The position numbers and the translations under genes are program-made. From Candidatus Poribacteria bacterium (GTDB lineage: Bacteria > Poribacteria > WGA-4E > WGA-3G), in contig VYFM01000323.1 in NCBI GenBank assembly GCA_009842375.1, forward strand, positions 1 to 5,069: 5,069 bases of DNA, read 5' to 3'. The notes beneath the pieces are model-generated. The model ran no database searches, was not told the DNA's origin, and saw nothing but the letters and a program-made list of their open reading frames with translations. Shown piece after piece: positions 1-5,069 of the stretch (positions are counted from its first letter, which is position 1; every line of letters starts with the position of its first letter).

Positions 1-393
1 ATCTTGATCGCAGCAAATCTTATTGGATGCAACCGAGAGATAATTGAATTGATGCCTATCAGGGACGTTGAAATATATGCTACTGCAATAGATCTACCGG
101 ACGCTCCGGACGTTTTTGCTATTTCCGTTTTGGTTACTGGAACATTATCGGATAAATGCATAGAAAACTACGAAATAGATTATGATATGATGCCTCATGT
201 GTTTGATAGGTATCCAATTTATTCGGATGGAGACACAATTTTTATTGAGATCAAACAGACAATAACGGTAGGTAGCGTTTCATGTGATCTTGCAAGTCCA
301 TACTATATTGATATGATCTTTCTCGGATACTGCGAACCAGGGGAATATACAATAGATGTGAACGGATATACAGAGACATTTAGTATTGAATGA
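1..393 (+). CDS. Small exported lipoprotein with a C-terminal beta-sandwich-like domain, 5' end cut off
   Basis: The frame is open from the first base to a TGA at 391-393. A TTG at position 4 could be read as a start, but the translation there (I-L-I-A-A-N-L-I-G-C) looks like the end of a signal peptide with a lipobox, LIGC, whose cysteine codon is at 28-30. I therefore infer a start left of the window and a lipid-anchored protein of about 121 mature residues. The mature part is predicted to be rich in beta strands and has three further cysteines (residues 52, 94 and 110 counted from the TTG). The pattern 'TGTLSDKC ... GDTIFIEI ... SCDL ... GEYTIDVNGYTETFSIE' resembles a domain recurrent in small bacterial lipoproteins (consensus roughly 'LPDGC ... 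C ... G-Y-V-VNG---F'), which has no assigned function as far as I know. No catalytic motif is visible. It is separated from the next gene by 253 bases, so co-transcription is uncertain. Confidence 0.75.
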   Translation: MLIAANLIGCNREIIELMPIRDVEIYATAIDLPDAPDVFAISVLVTGTLSDKCIENYEIDYDMMPHVFDRYPIYSDGDTIFIEIKQTITVGSVSCDLASPYYIDMIFLGYCEPGEYTIDVNGYTETFSIE

Positions 394-463
394 TGTGTTC
401 GTCCACAGTATTTTATTTGTTGTTAAGGTGTTAGGTGTCAACTTTAGGAATTGTTTAAACCCT

Positions 464-523
464 CTTTAGTCCCGCCAGATGTCATACGCGCGCATTTTGG
501 CGTTGAGTTGGTAGGGACTAAAG
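464..523. repeat. Perfect 10-bp inverted repeat (possible hairpin or degenerate mobile repeat)
   Basis: CTTTAGTCCC at 464-473 is exactly complementary in reverse to GGGACTAAAG at 514-523, with 40 bases between. A nested pairing, GCCA at 474-477 with TGGC at 498-501, continues the stem after a 12-base bulge on the 3' side. The centre holds an alternating GCGCGC run. No T-tract follows the right arm, so this is not a standard intrinsic terminator for the lipoprotein gene. The flanking four bases differ (CCCT and CATT), so no target-site duplication is visible. It may be a structured RNA element or a small dispersed inverted repeat. Confidence 0.55.
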
Positions 524-542
524 CATTCATAGTGTTGATTTA

Positions 543-571
543 TGGGTGTCGTTCCTCTGCCCAACCTACAA
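543..571. repeat. Candidate dispersed intergenic repeat with TGGG...CCCAACCTACA ends
   Basis: The stretch begins TGGGTGTCGTTCC and ends TGCCCAACCTACA. Its TGGG (543-546) and CCCA (560-563) can pair around a 13-base loop. It resembles the short 'TTGGGT-TTCGTTCCTC-ACCCAACCTAC' elements that I recall as scattered between genes in cyanobacteria and in Poribacteria-like genomes. Only one copy is in the window, so its repeated nature is inferred from memory and not shown here. Confidence 0.35.
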
Positions 572-632
572 GACTCGACGATTGAACACCTCTGGATTTT
601 AACATAAATACCATTGCCTCTCTAATCAGAAC

Positions 633-638
633 AAGGAG
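633..638 (+). promoter_or_regulatory. Ribosome binding site selecting a TTG start
   Basis: AAGGAG lies 8 bases before the TTG at 647-649. It fixes the start of the large CDS: the codons that follow encode MKTTP and then a hydrophobic signal-peptide core, and no ATG or GTG codon in this frame is placed better. Confidence 0.8.
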
Positions 639-646
639 ATAAACAC

Positions 647-3600
647 TTGAAAACAACACCGATTTTCATACTTATATTACTTATTTTGCTAACACTTTTG
701 CCTCTACAAAATGGTTTTACACAACAGGAAAACACACCCTTAAATGCTGTCGGTGTCATATACTTTCTACCATCTGATCGAGCGGCTCATCCAGATGTAA
801 ATGATAAACTGGATACCTTGTTAAAAACCGTTCAAAAGTTCTTTGAAGACGAGATGAACCGTAATGGGTTCGGGAGAAAAACTTTCAAACTTCAAACCGA
901 TGCTAACGGAAAAACGTTGGTGCATCATATCAATGGACAGTTCAATGCCGAATACTATAACGCTCAACCTGGGGCTTTCAATAAGGTCTTTGCAGAAATT
1001 AGTGAACAGATTGATATTTGGGAAAATATCCACTTCATCGCGGCAGATATAACCTATCCTGAAGCACACTGGCGCGGTGGTGGTCAATCCGTTATCGGTA
1101 GCCATACAATCACTTATATTCCGTATGACCAAGATTTTATTGATCCGTATTTTGCAGGACACGAACTCGCACATTCTTTCGGATTACGTCATGACTTTCG
1201 CGATCGCACCAATCTCTCTGAAGCAGACATCTTGTCCTATACAGTGGGAATAGACTTCAACAATCGACGTCTATCTAAGGCTGCAGCAGAATGGCTCGAT
1301 GTCCACCCTTACTTCAATGATACGCCCCCTACAATAAATGAACTACCGTCAAGTTATATGCTGCCTCCGCGTAAATACCCACCGAATGCTATCAGTCTGC
1401 GTTTTGAAATAGATGACCCCGATGGGCTCCATCAAGCACAGTTGCACATTCCAAGAGAAAGCGGTATGAGTCTGGGTAGCTACAAGTCTTTGGATGGTGA
1501 AAAGAGAACCATCGTAGAGTTCGTCACAACCGAATTGACAGCGACAATCATCAACGAAGTGCTACTCGGCACTATTGATGTGAATGGTAACTTCTGGTGG
1601 TCATCACATCATATCCCAATAGATGAGATTCAACCTGTGGAGGGTCCGATCCATGTGGATAGTTCTGCAGCAGCGATCGTTCGTGTCGTCTCTGGTAATA
1701 AACAATATAGTAATCTCAACAGCAGGCTTTTAAAACCTTTTGTGGTGACCGTGCGGGATGTGATTGATGAACCCGTTGCCGGAGTGCAAGTCGTATTCGA
1801 AGTGACTGCTGGGGAAGGCACACTCTCGGTTACAAATCCTTGGACAGACTCTGATGGACGCGCAGAAACCTACTTAACCCTCGGTGGTGAACGCACGGAC
1901 TACCGCGTTACAGCAAGTGTTGAAGGTGCATCGGAACAAGCAAGCTTCAATGCCTTTGTAGATATAAACAGTCCTGCGACCGCATCTCCCCTAAAATCAC
2001 TCAGAGGACATCGCGACGCAGTTATGAGTGTTGCATTTTCACCTGATGGTAGCATTTTCGCAACAAGCAGCGGAGACACAACCATTCGACTCTGGGATGG
2101 ACTCACAGGAGACTATAAAAAAACTCTCAGAGGACATACAGGGTGGGTCAATAGTGTTGCGTTTAGTCCGAATGGAGAGACACTCGTTAGTGGCAGTGGT
2201 GATGATACTATACGGATTTGGGACGTTGCGACTGGAACGACAAAGTTGGACTTTGATGGCTTATCCTATAGTATTCCGGTTGTCGCGTATTTTCCTGACG
2301 GTACCAAGATTGCCAGTGGCACGCTGAAAGGCGATATACATATCTGGGATGCAACTACTGGACAGCTCATAACTTCATATCCTGGACACTCAGCGGATGG
2401 CATTGCCAACGTTTCAAGTCTTGATTTCAATCCGGATGGTAGCATCCTTCTGAGTAGCGGCACAGACAGAGTTATTCGACTGTGGGATACGGCGACAGGA
2501 CGGCAGATCAAAGAAATCGATGAACATGGTGATTCTGTGAGGGTAGTGTTTAACAACGATGGTAACAAGATCGCAAGTGTCGGAGCCTGGGACCGCACAG
2601 CGCGACTGTGGGATGTTGACACCGGACGGAGGCTCAACATCTTTCATGGTCATAATTCTGGTGTTTATGCTGTCGCATTCAGTCCAGATAGTATGACACT
2701 GGCAACCGGAAGTTTCAACGGAACGATACGTTTATGGGATACAACCACAGGGTTACAGCAGAAACTGCTTATTGGACATACCAAAACTGTACGTGCAATC
2801 GCATTTAGTCCGACTCAGGACATTATCGTTAGCGTGGGGTGGGACGACACTGTGAACCTTTGGGCGTACACACCGACATTCATAGACCCGAATTTCGATG
2901 ATAGCAATAGACTCACGATAGATTTTCTTGAAAAGGTCGCGATCAGTGAAATAATGGTCGCTACGAACGATGGAACTTTACCACAATGGATAGAACTACA
3001 CAACTATTCTGATGGAAATCCGGCGAACATGAAGGGGTGGACGTTAGAGATACAGAACCGCATGACGAAAGATTTCACCGACAATCTGAATGTGCAACTC
3101 ACTTTTGGCGACAAGTCTATAGCACCTTTAGAGACCGTTCTGATTGTTACAAAACAGGGACGATCCTCTAATAATCTTTCAGATGAACAGATTTACGACC
3201 TTAGCACGTTTCATCCAAACATCCGAGGTATATTGCTGAATGAAGCGGGTTTCTATATGAGAATTCGTAACGCCAAGGGTGAACTTGTAGATGAGATCGG
3301 GAATCTGGATGAAAACAGCAGCTCTGATGATAAACCTGACTGGTTGTTCCCAAAGCGGTTCACTGAGAGTGGCGCACGTACCTCAATGATTCGCCGACAC
3401 GATTTTGATCATCCATTCCTCGGAATTAAGGCTTATGGATGGATTTCTGCGAAAAACACGAAACTTTTCACCCACACTACCAGCTTCTACGGACACCCTC
3501 AAGACATCGGCTCTCCCGGTATCGAAAGAGGCGGTGCGCTGCCTGTATCTTTATCACATTTCCTTGCTGAACGGACCAATGCGGGAGTTGTGCTGAATTG

Positions 3601-3898
3601 GATAACCGAATCGGAAGTGGATAACGCAGGCTTTTACATCTACCGTAGCAAAACAAAGAATGGCGAATTCAAGGTTGTTAATCCTACCATAATACAAGGG
3701 GCAGGCACGACAGGCGAACGCAACGAGTATACATGGACAGATACAACTGCTAAACCAAATACCGTTTACTACTATCGTATAGAAGATGTGTCGCATGCAG
3801 GTGTTCGAGGACAGTTAGCCACTGTTCGGTTGAGAGGGCTTGTATCTGCACGCGGTAAACTTACCACCTCATGGGCGGATTTGAAAATGTCGCAATAA
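647..3898 (+). CDS. Exported multidomain protein: metzincin-like protease, Ig-like, seven WD40 repeats, lamin-tail, FnIII-like
   Basis: The protein has 1083 residues, a TTG start with AAGGAG 8 bases upstream, and a TAA stop. Residues 1 to about 26 form a signal peptide (Lys2, hydrophobic core 6-20). About 32-225 is a protease-like domain with HELAHSFGLRHDFRD: zinc ligands His172, His176 and His182 and general base Glu173, the metzincin HExxHxxGxxH pattern. The expected Met-turn reads D-I-L-S-Y, with Leu196 where relatives, as I recall them, have Met. Residues 227-340 look like an extra beta domain. About 341-440 resembles a bacterial Ig-like (Big_1 type) domain. Residues 449-741 are seven WD40 repeats. 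About 764-955 is a lamin-tail (LTD) domain (ISEIM 766-770, WIELHN 781-786). About 965-1062 is FnIII-like, followed by a basic tail ending GKLTTSWADLKMSQ. The protein is probably secreted or surface-attached, and it has no transmembrane segment beyond the signal peptide. Substrate and partners are unknown. The domain order, not any close homologue search, supports the call; protease activity is inferred. Confidence 0.85.
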   Translation: MKTTPIFILILLILLTLLPLQNGFTQQENTPLNAVGVIYFLPSDRAAHPDVNDKLDTLLKTVQKFFEDEMNRNGFGRKTFKLQTDANGKTLVHHINGQFNAEYYNAQPGAFNKVFAEISEQIDIWENIHFIAADITYPEAHWRGGGQSVIGSHTITYIPYDQDFIDPYFAGHELAHSFGLRHDFRDRTNLSEADILSYTVGIDFNNRRLSKAAAEWLDVHPYFNDTPPTINELPSSYMLPPRKYPPNAISLRFEIDDPDGLHQAQLHIPRESGMSLGSYKSLDGEKRTIVEFVTTELTATIINEVLLGTIDVNGNFWWSSHHIPIDEIQPVEGPIHVDSSAAAIVRVVSGNKQYSNLNSRLLKPFVVTVRDVIDEPVAGVQVVFEVTAGEGTLSVTNPWTDSDGRAETYLTLGGERTDYRVTASVEGASEQASFNAFVDINSPATASPLKSLRGHRDAVMSVAFSPDGSIFATSSGDTTIRLWDGLTGDYKKTLRGHTGWVNSVAFSPNGETLVSGSGDDTIRIWDVATGTTKLDFDGLSYSIPVVAYFPDGTKIASGTLKGDIHIWDATTGQLITSYPGHSADGIANVSSLDFNPDGSILLSSGTDRVIRLWDTATGRQIKEIDEHGDSVRVVFNNDGNKIASVGAWDRTARLWDVDTGRRLNIFHGHNSGVYAVAFSPDSMTLATGSFNGTIRLWDTTTGLQQKLLIGHTKTVRAIAFSPTQDIIVSVGWDDTVNLWAYTPTFIDPNFDDSNRLTIDFLEKVAISEIMVATNDGTLPQWIELHNYSDGNPANMKGWTLEIQNRMTKDFTDNLNVQLTFGDKSIAPLETVLIVTKQGRSSNNLSDEQIYDLSTFHPNIRGILLNEAGFYMRIRNAKGELVDEIGNLDENSSSDDKPDWLFPKRFTESGARTSMIRRHDFDHPFLGIKAYGWISAKNTKLFTHTTSFYGHPQDIGSPGIERGGALPVSLSHFLAERTNAGVVLNWITESEVDNAGFYIYRSKTKNGEFKVVNPTIIQGAGTTGERNEYTWTDTTAKPNTVYYYRIEDVSHAGVRGQLATVRLRGLVSARGKLTTSWADLKMSQ
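1058..1321 (+). other. Zinc-site region of the metzincin-like protease domain
   Basis: This segment (residues about 138-225) covers the active-site helix and the following turn. The HELAH...H motif is encoded at 1160-1192 and gives three histidine ligands and the catalytic glutamate. The codon at 1232-1234 is TTG (Leu196), where metzincins carry the Met-turn methionine. Downstream, 'RRLSKAAAEWLDVHPYFN' matches a stretch that I recall as conserved after the active site in related exported proteins. The exact MEROPS family was not determined. Confidence 0.7.
1991..2869 (+). repeat. Seven tandem WD40 repeats encoding one complete beta-propeller
   Basis: Seven units are visible inside the large CDS. 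WD (or equivalent) positions are residues 483-484, 525-526, 567-568, 613-614, 655-656, 697-698 and 739-740, so the spacing is 42, 42, 46, 42, 42 and 42 residues. The last unit ends in Trp-Ala. Most units have the GH dipeptide, but unit 3 has Gly-Leu and unit 5 has Glu-His. Seven is the number needed to close a standard WD40 propeller, so this is probably a whole protein-binding platform and not a fragment. Units 1 and 2 also share the 12-base string CTCAGAGGACAT at 2000-2011 and 2126-2137, exactly 126 bases apart. Confidence 0.92.
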
Positions 3899-3933
3899 GG
3901 AACCTGTTCCAACTTGCTAAATGTAATGTCCAC

Positions 3934-3952
3934 ACACCGCAGATGGCGTTGT
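3934..3952. other. Weak stem-loop between convergent genes
   Basis: ACACCGC (3934-3940) and GCGTTGT (3946-3952) can form a 7-bp stem with one mismatch and a 5-base loop. Just after the stop codon, GGAAC (3899-3903) and GTTCC (3906-3910) form a second short dyad. Neither is followed by a T-run on either strand, so a terminator role for either converging gene is only a guess. Nothing else is seen in this 76-base gap. Confidence 0.25.
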
Positions 3953-3974
3953 ATAAAGTCTATTTGCGTGAATC

Positions 3975-4922
3975 TTATTTTGGTTTATTCTCTTTATACC
4001 TTGCAATTGCACCGCGTTCTGCCATCTCTGCGCGCGCATAGTGTGCTGGCATCTGTGAGTTCTTCCATCTACCTGCTACCTGTAAGTCAACGACCGAAGC
4101 ACCGGCTTTGGCAAGTGAAACTGCAGAACCTACCCGTAAAGAATGTCCTGAAATAAATCCATCAACACCGGCATCAGCTGCTCTCTCTTTAATAATCCGT
4201 CTTGCTGATACATCTGTAAGCCGACTCGTTTGGATATGTCCACCCCGGCGTATAGGTCTGAATAAAGCGCCACGCGTAATCCCTGCCTTCTCTCGATACT
4301 TACTAATAGCGTTCCTTGTATCACTTGTGACATATAACGCGACACCCTCACCTTGTTGATCTGTCTTTGACCTTTGGACAATTAACGTATTTTGTTTGAA
4401 ATGTCCACAATTGACTGCGACAACTTCAGATACGCGTAGCAGGCAATCAGACATCAGCCGGATCATAGCAGAATCCCTACATCCCATTATAGATCCATCA
4501 GACTCTGCAAAGGCACAGACACGTTCGACATCAGTCCATACAAGTGCATCTACTTGACCGCGACCTCGACCCTTAGCATCGCGCCGGATAGTCTTCAATC
4601 TTTTTTGACTGATTGGGAACTGGATATCCTTACCTATCACATTGCTGAAATACCATTTCACTGCGGCTAAGTTGACGGATAAGGTGCTTGGGGCTATTCC
4701 TTTTGCATCCAAACTTGAGAGATAGGCTGCCAATTGTGTATCTGTGAAGTTGTCCAGTGTTTCACCTTTGGTGGAGAGGAACTCATTGAGTTGTCGCCAA
4801 GATAGTTGATAGGCGCGTCTGGAATTTGGAGATAACGCATCCCACGCGATACCGATCCGAAGTTTATCGTCGTCCGTGAGTTGCAAACCTGTTCTCGTTT
4901 CAATCGTTGCTAATGCTTGCAT
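3975..4922 (-). CDS. Cre-like tyrosine recombinase (site-specific integrase)
   Basis: The protein has 315 residues, an ATG start at 4920-4922 and a TAA stop at 3975-3977. It should cut and rejoin DNA at paired sites through a 3'-phosphotyrosyl intermediate. Residues about 17-110 form the N-terminal core-binding helical domain (SPNSRRAYQLSWRQLNEFL). Residues about 125-311 form the catalytic domain with the full set: Arg163 in LLRVSE, Lys186 in RSKTD, His260 and Arg263 in SGHSLRVG, Trp286 in GRWKN and the nucleophile Tyr295 in PAHYAR. The segment SGHSLRVGSAVSLAKAGAS, followed by a GRW motif and a C-terminal tail containing GAIARYKE, resembles phage P1 Cre (GHSARVGAARDMARAGVS, GGW, GAMVRLLE) more than XerC/XerD, and Trp at 286 matches Cre Trp315. 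Length and domains are complete, so it is probably active. It converges on the large exported-protein gene. No excisionase or partner is visible, so its target site and biological role are unknown. Confidence 0.93.
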   Translation of the reverse strand: MQALATIETRTGLQLTDDDKLRIGIAWDALSPNSRRAYQLSWRQLNEFLSTKGETLDNFTDTQLAAYLSSLDAKGIAPSTLSVNLAAVKWYFSNVIGKDIQFPISQKRLKTIRRDAKGRGRGQVDALVWTDVERVCAFAESDGSIMGCRDSAMIRLMSDCLLRVSEVVAVNCGHFKQNTLIVQRSKTDQQGEGVALYVTSDTRNAISKYREKAGITRGALFRPIRRGGHIQTSRLTDVSARRIIKERAADAGVDGFISGHSLRVGSAVSLAKAGASVVDLQVAGRWKNSQMPAHYARAEMAERGAIARYKENKPK

Positions 4923-4928
4923 TGTCTT

Positions 4929-4933
4929 ACCTC
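4929..4933 (-). promoter_or_regulatory. Ribosome binding site of the recombinase gene
   Basis: On the - strand the sequence reads TTGAGGTAAGACAATG. GAGGT lies 6 bases before the ATG, which supports the start chosen for the recombinase. Confidence 0.75.
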
Positions 4934-4962
4934 AAGTCCTGAGTGTTGTTTTTCGTGATGGT

Positions 4963-4986
4963 AACTTCCCAAGTTCTGTTAAAGTT
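4963..4986. repeat. AACTT/AAGTT dyad and repeated half-site in the recombinase leader
   Basis: AACTT (4963-4967) and AAGTT (4971-4975) form an inverted repeat with a CCC spacer. A further AAGTT at 4982-4986 repeats the half-site 11 bases on, about one helical turn. It sits between the putative -10 and the ribosome binding site of the recombinase, where an operator or a recombinase arm site could lie. The units are short and could be chance in AT-rich DNA. Confidence 0.25.
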
Positions 4987-4994
4987 TTGAAGCG

Positions 4995-5023
4995 ATTATA
5001 TATATAATATTTGCCGATTTTCA
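4995..5023 (-). promoter_or_regulatory. Possible promoter for the recombinase gene
   Basis: On the - strand a perfect TATAAT is read from 5000 down to 4995. With a 17-base spacer, the -35 position (5023 down to 5018) reads TGAAAA, only a half match to TTGACA. Transcription would start near 4988 and leave a leader of about 65 bases. The -10 lies inside the 14-bp palindrome ATTATATATATAAT (4995-5008), which carries a second TATAAT on the + strand at 5003-5008, so the direction is not certain. Confidence 0.4.
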
Positions 5024-5028
5024 TTTTA

Positions 5029-5044
5029 TGCACCCTTTTGCACC
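5029..5044. repeat. Two TGCACC direct repeats spaced 10 bp
   Basis: TGCACC occurs at 5029-5034 and 5039-5044, one helical turn apart, upstream of the putative recombinase promoter (on the - strand, GGTGCA twice). The arrangement is typical of a binding site contacted on one face of the helix, but only two copies are seen and no regulator is identified. Confidence 0.3.
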
Positions 5045-5069
5045 TAAAAATCAGTCTTAAGGGTATCAG

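Larger units (their letters stand above)
394..646. other. Intergenic leader between the lipoprotein gene and the large exported protein
   Basis: These 253 bases hold no plausible coding sequence. They contain a short direct repeat (AGGTGT at 426-431 and 433-438), the 464-523 inverted repeat, the 543-571 motif, and the ribosome binding site at 633-638. A weak 5-bp pairing, GTGTT (532-536) with AACAC (585-589), encloses the 543-571 motif. I could not find a -35/-10 pair with acceptable spacing, so the promoter of the downstream gene is not assigned. Confidence 0.6.

Noticed and set aside
464..523. Rho-independent terminator for the lipoprotein gene
   Set aside because: The loop is 40 bases and no T-run follows the right arm; the stem is also 70 bases past the stop codon.
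821..1174. Open frame of 117 codons on the - strand
   Set aside because: It lies wholly opposite the protease domain of the large gene, has no ribosome binding site that I can see and no recognisable motif, whereas the + strand frame has clear domains.
2266..2653. Overlapping open frames on the - strand opposite the WD40 region
   Set aside because: These are shadows of repetitive WD40 codons; their serine/valine/proline-rich translations show no domain.
1991..2869. Tandem DNA repeat or CRISPR-like array
   Set aside because: The periodicity of 126 bases is the codon-level WD40 repeat within an open frame; the units diverge strongly in sequence and have no spacer structure.
3899..3952. Bidirectional terminator between the convergent genes
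   Set aside because: The dyads are short or mismatched and no T-tract is present on either side.
3914..4359. Open frames on the + strand opposite the recombinase
   Set aside because: They overlap the catalytic domain coding sequence on the other strand, lack ribosome binding sites and resemble no protein.
4923..5069. A loxP-like site (13-bp arms, 8-bp spacer) for the recombinase
   Set aside because: Inspection found only short 5-bp arms with a 3-bp spacer and an AT palindrome; nothing has the arm and spacer lengths expected of a Cre-type site.

Overview
The window looks like genomic DNA of an uncultivated bacterium, most likely of the Candidatus Poribacteria / sponge-symbiont type. That assignment is an inference from recalled protein style: a very large exported protein joins a metzincin-like protease head to an Ig-like domain, a WD40 propeller, a lamin-tail domain and a C-terminal fibronectin-like module ending in a GKLTTSWADLK tail. 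No rRNA, tRNA or marker gene is present to confirm it.

Layout, left to right. (1) The 3' part of a small lipoprotein gene on the + strand (1-393); its start and most of its signal peptide lie left of the window. (2) A 253-base non-coding stretch (394-646) with a perfect 10-bp inverted repeat (464-523), a GGG...CCCAACCTACA motif of the kind dispersed in such genomes (543-571), and a clear Shine-Dalgarno sequence. (3) A 1083-residue exported multidomain protein (647-3898, + strand, TTG start). (4) A 76-base gap between convergent genes (3899-3974) with only weak dyads. (5) A complete Cre-like tyrosine recombinase on the - strand (3975-4922). (6) Its 147-base upstream region (4923-5069), AT-rich, with a 14-bp perfect palindrome holding a TATAAT on each strand and two TGCACC direct repeats 10 bp apart.

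The two large genes converge and are not one operon. The left half appears to encode cell-envelope or secreted proteins with protein-binding folds, which would suit surface interaction. The recombinase has every catalytic residue of its family and hints at mobile or site-specifically rearranged DNA to the right, but no attachment site or cassette can be demonstrated here. I found no CRISPR array, RNA gene, or recognised defence or toxin system. The points most worth a second look are the protease-propeller-lamin-tail architecture, the Leu in place of the Met-turn methionine, the stand-alone Cre-like recombinase with its structured upstream region, and the intergenic inverted repeat.
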